Shown: in pieces, positions 41,516 through 53,500 of the stretch | Layout: each line of letters starts with the position of its first letter | Numbering within the stretch: position 1 is the stretch's first letter | Source of the DNA: Nitzschia sp. DOCU1 | Taxonomy: Eukaryota > Bacillariophyta > Bacillariophyceae > Bacillariales > Bacillariaceae | Assembly (NCBI GenBank): GCA_951394045.1 | Contig: OX595986.1 | Location: 4,989,534 to 5,053,533 of the forward strand | DNA: 64,000 bases | Direction: 5' to 3' | Notes under the pieces: model-generated | What the model was told of the DNA's origin: nothing | The model's database searches: none | What the model saw: the letters and a program-made list of their open reading frames with translations, nothing else | Position numbers and translations under genes: made by a program

Positions 41516-41810
41516 GATGGACTGCCGACTTTCCTGCGAGACAAACAGCAGCCGGTGGCGCTGCTGAAGGAGGACTGTCATCTTCATCGACGATGATGAA
41601 GAAAGGAGCGACGCAGAGTGCTCATTTCGCGAAAAAGTGACCTCGACTGAGTGAAAAAGTGACGGATTTGTTGGAAGGAATGCCGAGATCCGAGCGGTTT
41701 CTGCGGTGGTTTGCAAGCAGTTTCGTGATGTTTCCCACGATGAAGCTTCCACGGTCGCTGAAAGTAATCCACATACATCATCACCCAGTTCGCCAAATTG
41801 CCTCCAAGTC

Positions 41811-42415
41811 CTCGTTAGCTTCGATTATTGAGTCTACATGCTGATTGTTGTTGCATTACCCATCGCCATTGTCATCGAATAATCGTTTTGCTTGCATCGG
41901 TCATCCTGCAACTGAAGGGTGGCTTGCTGGAGGCCCGCTGCTAGTCTACCGGTAGCTACTGTACGATACTGTGGGTTTGGATGGCGAAGGATCCTTCATG
42001 GTGTGTGTGCGTTTCCGCGGCGGCCGGTCATGAAAGCACGGCGTGTAATTCTTCTACTATGCCCAACCGATGATCGATCAATGACTCTTATGACTTCTTT
42101 GACCAGATAGGGAATCTCTCAAACAGCTACTACGCAAGGTTGTCTACAATGTGAAAGCAGCGCAGAGTGCATACACACTAGCTAGTTAGCAAACAGAAGT
42201 GAGCATAAGCTACTGCAATAGATTGATCAATGAACTAGTACGATTTGCATCGCCTACCCTCGAATGCTCCTTGGCCGCACTGAATCATTGGTTCTAGTAG
42301 TGTACTAGCTTTGAGCCGTATCTTGCTCGCCGCCGCTAGACTTGCGACGCCCTACCTAACGCACTCTGGGGGGATAGGAGAAAGTCGGAGTTTCCCTGTT
42401 TCTAAACACTTGTCA
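41811..42415. other. Intergenic, no feature recognised
   Basis: No coding or repeat signal that I can support. It is the 3' flank of the PUS10 remnant. Confidence 0.5.
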
Positions 42416-43915
42416 TTATAGCTCGGGAGATGATGGTCGTCCAGCACTCTCGCCTCCCAATTCAGTTCCCTCGCAATCCAAAAGTGACAAGGTCGTCTTG
42501 GTATCCAACAAGGTAGTCATATTAGGCGTGGTCCGCCTTAGGTCCCCATGCACAAACTCCTTGACATAGGTACCCGCTTGGGTACTCAATTCCAAGCGCA
42601 AGTGATGTTCATCCACTCGCGTTCCTCTTAGAGCTAATACGAATCGTTCTCGAGTCAAATTGGCACGTCGATGTAATACTCGAATGGGTGCCCGTTGTTG
42701 AATTTGGAGATTTGCCAAGTCAAAGGTCCCGTCTTGGGCAAGCTTTGGTTCCGACCAGCAATGACACCCGTAGTGTTTGACTTTGGATTTGGTGTCGGCT
42801 TGCAATGTGAAAAAGGCTGACGCTTCGACTAACTGGAGATCGGGCGCAATCCCGACGTCCATGGGATTGTTCCCATACCATTTAGAGCTGGACTCGCCAT
42901 ATCCACTGTTGATTTGTTCCATTCCACAATCTGTTCCAGCTCATGTGTCGATTCCAGCAGCCTCAAGCATCTTCATCTACGAGTTGAATGCAAAAGGGCC
43001 TGCCCTTGGTGTTCGGCCTTAGTAACATTCGGACAAACATATCTTCTCTGCCTGACGCATGAAATTTGCACATGCCGTATATTTGATTGCCTGTTGGCAA
43101 ATTGGTTTGTGTAGAAACGCCCAATCGTTGAATAATAGGACCACAAATTTGTTCGTCGACAGATGTGACCCCCAACGTGGTGGCTTCTTTCTTTGTCGTA
43201 TTTTGCTCGCCATTAGTATTCTTTCGCCCATGACCACAAAGGGTGTTTGAGAAACATCCCGCCTCGACTTTGTGTAGTAGCCATACAAGAAAATGGGTCG
43301 TCGAAAGACAGCCCCGTGAACTTCCATGGGCATGGCATCGACGATACCTTCTAGAACCTTGCACAAAGCTAGCCTAGCCCCCTCGGCTTGATTGAGTGTC
43401 CACCATTGATAGCCTTGAGCTTGTAAACGACGTTCAAGAGTATCTTTGGGGTCTCCACTTTGCGTCACATAGGAATGTCTTGAGTGTAGTTTGCGCTCTT
43501 TGGCTTCTGTAATGCTATTGCGATCCAGGAGGGAATGCCCCTTGGCGGGATGCACAAGATATGAATCGATAAATAGCCGGCTTGTTCCGCAATGGACAAT
43601 ATGGGCGGTGGGTCGTCTGGTATCGACAAGATTTCCTGCAGACGTTGATTGCAAGAGGTGCTTTAACTCTTGTTGAAACGTCGAATAAGGAGACGACGCC
43701 ATCGTTGATCGATGCCGATATCTCAAGAACACATCACCCCCGATCGAGACAAAATGGTTGGAGATTGTAGTAAAACGATTCTTGCCCAAGCCCCCATAGA
43801 GCTGGCATGCTTTCTCTAAGGAGTCTCGACAAGTCGAGTTGAAGCCTCTTGCCACAATCCGAGGCAGATGCTGCAAACTCACCTGCCCATCCCATCCAAC
43901 GCTCACGGTATCCAA
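42416..43915 (-). pseudogene. PUS10: tRNA pseudouridine synthase Pus10-type, broken
   Basis: Minus-strand order matches eukaryotic Pus10: VHGAVFRRPIFLYGYYTKSR, a TSVDEQICGPII segment, MCKFHASGRED (catalytic loop), then SKVKHYGCHCWS, IQQRAPIRVLHRR, VDEHHLRLELSTQAGTYVKE and FVHGDLRRTTPN at the C-terminus. Pus10 isomerises uridine in the tRNA T-arm. Reading it needs at least two frame changes: a one-base loss near 43215 (after GER) and another break at about 42930-42960 after QLVDEDA. The catalytic loop is also abnormal: GREDMFVRML plus an insert of several residues before GRPF, where GREDxDVRMLGxGRPF is usual. It is therefore probably dead, unless the indels are assembly errors. Confidence 0.85.
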
Positions 43916-46900
43916 AAGTTTCGACCGTATTTTGGTTGAAATTTCGTACTAACAAACTCATGTACTCTTCGAGTTTCCCTCGACGGTGCAAAAAGTCTGC
44001 GAATCGCTTTAATTGCATATTGGTGATGGTGAAAAGGCTATTGAATAAGATTCCAAAGTAGTCCACACAATATGTAGCGGGTCATCTTCACCCACTTGGA
44101 ACGTGCCTGGGGCGTAGCCTCCATTATTCTGTTTCGACACAAGGTAGCCCCGAGGCATGCCATTGTTATTGTCGCCGTGAGGCAAAGAAAGCAGGGGGTA
44201 GCGAAGAAGAAGCTGCGCCAGCTTGGGGCAGGGAAGCATTCCCACCAAGTCCGTGCTGCCCGCCTCCGCGATCGAGAACAAAAGATCGAGGACTCTTTGG
44301 AGAAGCAGGAGATGCTCCCGAGCACCGGGGTGCGTGATGATCCATCCTTCGATATACACTTCGCCGCTTCGACGGAACAGCAAATTGCTTGTTCCAGAAA
44401 GTATTCTGCAACATTTGTACTCCAACATGATTTCAGTGACAGCCTTGAAATAAAGATTATCAAAAAGCGCGAGCCATGGTGTCTCGTGAGCAATGATGTT
44501 AACAAAGAAATACAGCATTCAAACGACTCATGCAGATCTTGTTGAAGGGCCAGCGGCGGATTGCGCTGCAAAAGATTACAAGCCCTCTGCAGAGTTTTGC
44601 TGTTTACCCTGCACAGAAACTTACACGATTCGTAAACCCGAGAGATTTGGTCTCCATCTGGTGTCGTTCCGTTTGCGTCGATAGTGTTTAGAACAACAAT
44701 TGCGCTCGCCAAGATAGTCTTTGAAAGGGCCAATTGTTCTGAAGCTGGTTCCGAATCGACGCCGGTAGGAAAAAAGACTGCTAGCACCAAGACGGCACCA
44801 TCGGCGGCCTTCCCCAATATGGTGACGAGTTCGTCGAAGGAGAGCCTGCGTGGATCCGTATACTGTTCACCCATATTCAAAAAGTAAAGCAGGATATCGG
44901 CTAAGGTGTTGACCATTTCACGACATTCAGCCGCCTAGAAATCGCCTTTCTCGACTTGAACCACGTTCATGGTCCCAAGTTGCAGACAGAAGGCTTGTAT
45001 CGTATCTTGTACAAACTCGAATACACGTTCAGTGCTCGATACGCCATCGGGCAGGTGGCCATGATAGAGAACGCCCATTCTGCGAATGGTTTCCATGCTT
45101 CCATTACGAATAACTCCGCAGTGAGAACCTGATGCGAAACCGACAATTTCGTGACAAGCTCATTCACCGTGTGTTCGTCTACATGGCTCGATTGTGAGAG
45201 CCAATAGGCCGCTGCGGAGACGCCAAACGAATTCCCACCTGAAAAGAAGTATGGCGCCAAGAGCGTTGAGGAGGTTGCAGGAAAACACTGGAGAATCTTT
45301 ATTGGCTGAGGGGCCTTTGAAAACCCCAAGTTCCTGAAAGCCCTCCGAGATTGCGGCTACCCTTTCATACTACCCTTTCATAGCCTTCAAACCCGATAAA
45401 TCGACTCGATCGCACGAAGTCTTTGAGAAGAAAATTCTGGAGTGCAGCATTTCGAGGGCTTTGCTTGTTTGCGCCATGGGCTGCCTCGGTGCTCAGTAGC
45501 TGAAGAGCCAAGCCCATGTAAGTTATCAACAGACTTCTCGCATAGTCGGCGGTAGCAAAATCCCCCACTCTAGCCTCGACATCACTCGAAAGGGCATACG
45601 ACGAGACAATAGTTCAGTGATCAAACTCCCATGATCGTCCAGAGCACCGATCAACTTGGATCCCTTGGAATCCGTCTGGGCCGGCGAGAGGGACCTGCCA
45701 ATTTGCCACAAGACAGCAAGGACAGCGAGACATCCAGTGGCGAGGCGCAGACCTGTGATCTCGGCTTCAGTGTCAAACAGGGTTCCCCCCCCGAAGATAG
45801 AGGAAGGGATTTGACTTCAGATGCAGCTGACACCAACTTGGAGATGATGGACTTGCCTTGAGGGTGCAACACAGAATCGGCAACCGTAACGTTGGATCCC
45901 ACACGCACGACGCAAGTACACAGAGACTTAAGACACCATCAAGCAATTGCGCCCTTCCAACCTCATCAGGATCGCCGTGCTTCTTGTTCACTTCTAGGGC
46001 GCGATCAATGCAATCAAACAGCAACTGTGCAAATCTCGAGGAGCAATAAACAGCCCGGAACAACAATGAGTCCGCCATCATCTCTTTCTGGCTGATGGAC
46101 CAGATATGTCCAAGGCAAGCGTGCATTAAATCCAACAGTGTCGAAGATGGAATGGATTCATAGAGCTCGGGGCTTTCGGTAGGTCCGGAAAGGTATGGTA
46201 GTAGCAACTCAAAGGTTGAAATGCCGGCGGCACTCCAAATCAACGAAATAGTGCAGTCTCGGCGGCATGGCATGGGCAACGTTGCAATGCTCGAATGCAT
46301 CTTGTGGGACTTTTTGATTCCACGAATGCCTTGGTATGAGCGTCGAGCTGACCGAGAACGATCTGAGGAGTGTCGAGCTGGGTAGAAATAATGTCTTCAA
46401 CATGGGATGCCCTTTGAGACAACACTCGAACTGCGGAAAAGGCGGTATCAAAAGGCACCTTGGCATCGGGAACTACCGTCCAATTTCTGGCCATGATCCC
46501 GTCCAGATCAATATCATCGCTGGTGAGTTTTGCAATCGACTCCAACAAGAATTGTTTACCCAAGTCTGCACTGGAATTTCGTTCATTCTCGGCCAGATAT
46601 GGTGCTTTCCATGCTCCATACTTTTGCGCCTCGTCAGCATCATAATTAGCGCCAATTGCAACCTGCTGCAAGATAGATCGGTCTTCCATTGCCCCTTGCA
46701 ACTTAATAGCCAATGGAAGCGACACAGGGGCCGTTGCGTCGTATATGATAGCATGCCCCAGTGCGTCAATTATAGAGTCTCTCACTCGTACTCCATTATC
46801 GCGAACAAGAGCAGTCTCATGGAGTTCAATGACTGTATGAACAAACTTTAGAAAGTTCGACAGCGACTGCAAAATTGTCTGCGCAGTTTCAAAAAAGAAG

Positions 46901-48352
46901 ATAGTAGCCGAGCTTGTCATTGTCGGAATCGACAGCGAAGACGCCAACGCGGCCGCAGCAGCCAGCAAACTACTTTTGACGCAATGCAAAAAGACCTTTT
47001 GCGAATCCTGCGATTTCATGATTTCTCGTGCCAAGTGCAATGCCCACTCCTGCGGGGCGCCATCTAAGAGATGGGCTATAATAGTAGTAAGGACAGGCTC
47101 TACCGTATCCTGGAGTTGATTCTCTCCAACGATGAGTCGAGAAAGCACTCGTGGTCCATCCACAACCCCCATTTGGGACGATTCCTCGAGTGAGAGACGC
47201 AACTGCTCGAGAGAGGACCTGGAGTTTACATACAGCGCCAGCCGCCCAATGGCAGTTAGCAAGACGACGCGACTCTTCTGGTAGTCACTAGTGGGCAGCC
47301 CTGGGCTTGATAAGGACAAACGACACGAAAGTAGAGCATGGCGCACCAAACCCTCTGGCAATGTTGCTACGGTCATTTCGACCAGCTCGAAAGCATTACA
47401 CAGCGTCGACAATAACTGGAAAAAGGGTGCTACCGCCCGCACGAAGAATTCTTTGGGCACCTGACCTTGTCCATAGGCTTGTAAGGCTGCGATTGCAAGA
47501 CGATCCGACTGGATCTAGTTTACAATCCGGTGGGTGCCTTCAGGCTGCCACCCCGATCCAAGTCCGATTCCTGTGACAATATCGGCATGCTATGCAAAAT
47601 TGGTGCGTAAGTATTTCAGAATAACCCACTGCTTTGCAAGCAGTTCTGGAGCGCCTGGGAAGAATACAATGGCGGAAATTCCTCGACCAGCCCGTTTCCG
47701 ATTTGCATATTGCTTCCTCGGTGTAACTTGGAAAAGATGTAATACTATGAACCCTGTTTTCCTTGAGAGATCTTCCTTCTTGGCACGTTGCCTTTCGGTC
47801 CATTTTTCTTTGGTCATTCGTTTCAAGCTGCCGTCTCGGTCCTCGCCTGAAAGTCTTGGTCTGATTCTGGTTCTTGGATCGTTTGATCAACAATACTGTA
47901 GATTGTCCGAAGCAACAAATCGTGACGACACCATGGTTTCGCGGCTTAATCTCTCGAACTGGATCTTTCCATTTGAAAAGCAACCAGGCATTGACCTGTA
48001 ATAACAAAAGGCTCGTATTCACAGCCGTCGAAACAAACCTCGGTAACGATCTTCATCCTTGAAAAGAGAGTCTAGTGAATCTAGAAAAGATTGCACCTGA
48101 CCGTGAGCCGAAGCCTCCGGATCCTGTTCAAGACGGGGACATTCAGTGAGGACGCCCAGGCGGGCCAAACGTTGTTGCTGATGAAGCAGCAACGTCTTCC
48201 ATAACAAATCTCAGCAGAGATTGAAACTGGTGGGACCCATCGCTATCGATGCTTCTCAAAGCATTCAATGTGACTTGCACTGCCCGATCATTCGAAATGC
48301 CGCCTAGCAAAGCGGACACAGCAGCAATGTGGCAGGAAAAGCGATAACACAT
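43734..48352 (-). pseudogene. Large helical-repeat protein, broken; family not recognised
   Basis: A long series of minus-strand frames reads as one alpha-helical, Leu-rich protein, but in pieces: 48352-48019, 47990-47520 (doubtful), 47460-46240 (406 codons, the best piece), 46300-45880, 45880-45365 in three frames, 45329-44920, 44916-44510, 44518-44040 and 44066-43734. Breaks are mostly one-base shifts, for example near 46285, at the C8 run 45785-45792 and near 45600, plus an in-frame TAG near 44940 (VEKGDF then stop then AAECRE). Solenoid proteins such as nucleoporin Nup188/Nup205 or exportins have this character, but no signature motif supports a name. Its 3' end overlaps the start of the PUS10 remnant. 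Confidence 0.55.
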
Positions 48353-50547
48353 TCAGGCACCCAGGCATTACTCCCTGCAATGGCAAGGCTCATTGTGTCG
48401 AATGAATCTTTTCTTGCCGCCCCAATAAAAGCTCCGCGCGCTTAATAGTAGTATCTGTATGCTAATAGGTGGTCTGGGTACCTATGCAGCTTTCTAACAC
48501 TATTTACCATTTGCTTGACGGCTTCGACAACAACCATGGCGGTCGAGAAGTAGAATGCCTTTAATCGTACGCTATCGCTCTTAATATTGCCTTACTACTA
48601 CTAAAAGTTAGCAGCTACAGAGCTCTTCTACATTATGAGTTATTTGAGTGCTATGTCGAATGCCACCAACATGGAAGATGAATGTTCTAGTTCATCCTCC
48701 AGGACGAACCCCCGCTTGTCCAAGCCCCGTTTCGAGGCAAAACTTCCAATAACACGAGGAAATACGGGATATTTTCGCATTTCGTATTCTCGACTCTCTT
48801 TACCCCAGTAATTTTTCATAAATCGCCAGGATAATGAATCCATGCTCGGTAAGGCACGAAGATTGCTGTAGCCAACGAAACTGCCAAAAGACGGATTCGG
48901 TTCATGGCCCGATTAACCCCAAAACGCTCGAATTTGACCGTAGGTGTGCGAAGACTTATCGGCGACTAAGACGCCTGCAATTAAAACCCCAATACGACCG
49001 TAAGTCAAAGTTTATGAAACCACCCGGTCATTTTAGCTAAGCGGCTTGTGAGTTGAGAAAAGCCAAAAAAGGGTTGATTTTTGGGCTATTTTGGGGCTCG
49101 ATTTGTCGAGTCCTGAAATCGACAATTCGTAATTTTCACGAAGCGGGTGCATCTGCTGTAGATGGATTTGGACAATGCCACTCACTCAAGTCTGTTCAGG
49201 GGGGGTTCGAATAACGCACGTAGCTATGAATCAAGGCCTGAAAGCAATATGGGCTGCCACAGGTTTGCTTTCAAAAGGGTGTCATGGTCGTTTTTTTGAG
49301 GACGCTGATTTCGTCGGATTTGTGGGTCATCCTGCGACAAAGGATGATATGATTGATTGGTTATTATTTGTCACATTCGGGTTACCGGTCTTGCGACGGA
49401 GGAGCCCCAGACGTTGTTCGAGAAGGACCAAAGCGATTTCTTGCTTGTAGTTTGTGAACGCAGACTGGAAGAGTTACGTGCTTAACTCATCCTACGCTCT
49501 GCAGCCATAGTAAAATGCTAAGGTAGCCTCATATTTGAAACTAGAACTACTACCAGCTTAAAGTAGAAGCCAAAAACAGCCCAAATCAAAAATCTGACTC
49601 CATAACCGTCTTCAACTCCACCGGGGGGGGACCGAATTTTTGTTGACTAGAAGAAAAATTTCTTTTTCCAGAGAAGCTATAGCTGCATTTGCTTACTACT
49701 TGATGCCCCTCTCTATGCATCACTAATTTATCGATATCTCGCCAACGGTAGGTCGGATTGCAGCCATTCTTTCACCAACCTACTAGCAACGAAAGCGAAT
49801 TACATCTACCGACGTTTCCAGATATTTTAGGTAGCTATAATAAAGCTGTAGATAGCGTAAGTGCCCAACATCGTTGCTATGCGTCTCTATCAACTGTGTC
49901 GACTAGTTCGACATCTTTGCAGGTTATGAGCTCTTGAGCTGCCACCCACCGCCGCATAGATGATGAGATAGACGAACATCGAAAAGCAACAGAAGTGGAT
50001 GCCATAGATCCTTCAGTACCACTGGTGCTTTGCTGATTCTACTACCGGTAGACAGTAGCAGCCCCAGAGCTCTTTTGCACCTGACCCCCGATTGATGCCA
50101 TGGCGGCCAAGGGGCCGCGTCAGCGACGACCGGGCGCAACTATGGCTGCTCTTACAGACGCTTTGACAACCTTTCCGAGGGTTGTTGTTCAAGAACGAAG
50201 AGCTGCTGATAGTGCCTCTGCGAGTGAGGTGGGCGTTTCGTTTGGATCTGATGGTGATAATGTACGATGATCCGGGGAGACAGGGCACCAGCAGATCTGG
50301 AGTTGCCGGTCATTACGTGCTCAAGTACAGAAGACATTCACTATTCTTCTCAGGAAATTGCGCCATTGATACAAGCCTCTCAACGCTTGGTAGGAAGAAA
50401 TGTGGCATTGTCGGGTTGTTTCGTCGCTTTGCCTGTCAGGAGCATAAAGGACTCGCGGCTGTTGAGGCGATGCGGGGGTTTCTTTTCAATGCACATAAGA
50501 CTTCTACAAATGCACAAATCAAAATTTACTTTCAGAGTCAAACTCAA
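48353..50547. other. Intergenic, no gene supported
   Basis: About 2.2 kb with only short, motif-free frames, for example 48640-48843 (minus) and 49175-49450 (plus). There are G-runs at about 49195 and 49623. I see no repeat or RNA gene. Confidence 0.5.
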
Positions 50548-53500
50548 CTACGTTTCTCCAACAACAATGGATTGCTTCATCTCGGCAATCATGGCCTCGC
50601 CCTTCAATTGCCATTCGGTGCGATTGGATAGCTAAAGATGAAGAGCCCACGAGGAAAGGACATCCGAGTGAGATTTTCTTTTCTACAAGGATGTAACCAG
50701 CAACAACAATGGCCACAAGTTACTTACGGCGTAGTTCAAATACTCGTCGCTCGAGACGCCAAACACACGACATTCTTGCAACTTCTTGGCGAGTGGAATA
50801 ACGTAGTTGTCAAAGAATCCTAATTCGCCTTGATACCAAAACTCGGCGGGATCCTTCCCCATTCGACCCTGACGATACGCCAAATGCATTTCTTCAAACA
50901 AGCGATGATTCCATCTCACGTATACATGCCAGTGCTGCATAGTATGCGACACATCCGACGCCTGCATAATGTGCTCTAGCACAATGGTCGCTCGTGTATG
51001 ATTGTGATCGTCATTTTCCTGTTTGGTGCTGGCAAAGACATTGTTCCAACGTTCTGTACGCATGGAACTCAACTCCTTGTCAAAAATATCCGTGGCCAGT
51101 ACAATATTCACCAAGACTTGGCGGAAGCGAAGCAAATCCGACTGGGTAGGGAAAATGGCGTCGCGCAAGGCAGCAAAGGTATCCGACATGAGTAATTCCC
51201 AGGCAATATCCAGGGAATTTTGCTCCGCAATGCATTTGTGGCGGTATCGTTGGGCGAGACCCAAATCCTCAGTCGCCAGCTGCATATTGCTGACGCCTTG
51301 GTGATCCACATCATGATGCGGAAAACACAATAGCAAACAAGGTCAGGGGATCGGATGTGAGAATCCCATACGTGGTGGTGGCCTTGTTGTTGTGGCCATA
51401 GGGATGCCCCAAACCGTCCGAGTCCTCCGCACCACCATCACTGACCACTCGTTTCATCAATTTGTGGACCGACATTGTCACATGGCATGCATGATCAAAG
51501 TTATGAAAGGGGTTGCTCGAGTTGTAACGGGACGCAATGACCGCAACAATAGCGACGAACTTGGTCCGTCACCTTGGGAGGTAAAACCACGTTGCGATAT
51601 TGGCCCATGGTCGCTGACGTCGTCGATCCGGTCGGGAAAGCAAAGGTTTCCACAAGCTCATCCAGACAAATGGCATCTTTGGCTGGCCCATAGACGACTG
51701 CTGCTTTGGTGGTGCCCCCCCGTCCTTCTGCTTTGTTCTTGGCAACCTGAACGATATGTGCATGATATATTCAAGGGGCGATGATAACATTGTGAGTATG
51801 CTTACGATCAACGTGGCGTCCGTCGATATCCCAACTTACAATTTGTTTTACATAGTCGCAAAGAACCTCAGACATCCAACCAATCAAACGAACTTGCTTT
51901 TTCTCCATTCCAACGGCGGATGGACCCATGCTCTCCGGAAGGATGCGCAAAGACGACACGGGTGCTGGGACAGTATCGGTGGTGCAATTGGAATTGTCTG
52001 ACTGATGAAGTTGGACTTCCGTTGCCGTAAGGGTTGTCGGGCCGCCTTCTCCGGTTTCCAACCACCACGTTTTCAGCGTGCCTTTCCCTTTGACGGTCAC
52101 AAGATCTTCTCGTGGTGTGATCCAACGCTCGTTGCCGGCTAATTTGAGCAGTGAAGCCGTGCTAGAGGACAGGTGAATACGGCCCCGCTGACCAGAGCTT
52201 TCCATACGAGCTGCCGTATTCACGGTATCCCCAAACAATTGAAACCTGGCACGATCGCCGCGCAAGACGCCTCCTGTTACTTGACCGCTGTTCAAACCGA
52301 ACCGCATAGACTATAGAATGCATCATAACGAACAATCAGCACATGAATAAATAAACGAAGCGGGTCGAAAGCAAATAAAGCAAAGTCGAGCTCACCAAAT
52401 CTGTCGTGTCTGGCCCTAAACGAATTTCCAAGGCCTGCATGACTTGATGCATTTGATGCATGCAATCTCGAGCAAACTTTGACATGATAACCGCATGATC
52501 TACTTGGGGCTCGGGTAGACCTGTCACGGCAACATCTGCGGATTGTCATGGCAGGAAAGAAAGGCAAGTTGAGCTAATGAGAATCTTCTTTGCATGCCAA
52601 TACCGCCTTCCTCTACTTACAAGAATCTCCGATCGTTTCCACTTTGAAGACGCGGCCTAGGAAACAACAATTGGTAGTGAGAAGGGGCCAAAAGCGAACA
52701 GGGTGTTAGCAAATGCGGCCACCTTACGACGAAGTGCTACATGCGGCCAACTTACGACGAAGTGCTACTTTGTCAAATGCCCCGTACAATGTTTGAAGCA
52801 GCACGAACACTTCCGATGGCTCTCGCGCTGAACTCCATGCTGTGAATCCTGCAATGTCTGCGAATAGCACGGTGCAGTTTGGGAACAAGTCGGCAATCAC
52901 CTGTCCGTCATCGTCAATGCTTCCAGGGTTGTTCGTGCCCCCCAGAGTACTTGGACTGCCCTTGTTGCCCTTTTTGTTGCGCATTTTGTCACGAAAGGCT
53001 GAGACAGTATGGGATTCCGGTCCATTCTCGTTGATGGCATCGCGCATGAGGTGGTCTCGGACCGTCTTTGGAAAAAGAGACGATACAATTGCTGTAGATT
53101 GCACAGCTTTTCTGAGCACTAATGTCTGTCGCCGCTCCTAGGAATGTTGGTGGACAATCAAGTGATGATGTTTGAGAGGTTTTCACAGTGTTAGTAGGAA
53201 TCGGCGTCCTGACGATCAACTTACAACGAGACGATCATAGACGAAAAACATTATGATGGCAAACACCAACACGCCAGCAACTGCAGCTACCAAAATCCAC
53301 GGGATGGAGGTGACAAAAGTTTCGGCAAATGATTGACTCGGATCTACCGATGCCGTGTAGTAGCAGTCGCGCTCAACGAACTCAAGCCCTGATTTGGTTC
53401 CATCTGCTGTTCTACCCTTCTCGAGGATCGGTGTCGTCACTTCCCACGAGTCGAAGGCCGATTCATGCAAATCCTAGAAAACGACGAGCAGGGATAGAAA

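Larger units (their letters stand above)
39650..41810. repeat. Dispersed composite repeat, copy B (longest)
   Basis: Starts with two tandem units of about 180 bp (about 39675-39858 and 39859-40010), each opening with CGAACTTTTRGCTTCG and containing a CCCGGAGGAGAG block. It continues with 40010-40320, which matches copy A. It then has the two-unit array at 40250-40575, a unique part, the hairpin repeats at 41185-41515 and a tail (41560-41810) that again matches copy A. Long frames inside it are not convincing proteins. Confidence 0.8.

Noticed and set aside
45631..45861. Plus frame in the 45.6-45.9 kb region
   Set aside because: Antisense to a better minus reading (FDTEAEITGL, then LAVLAVLWQIGRSLSPAQTD) once the C8 shift is allowed for.
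47534..48001. 155-codon plus frame opposite the helical-repeat pseudogene
   Set aside because: The minus strand continues the Leu-rich pattern; the plus frame has no motif.
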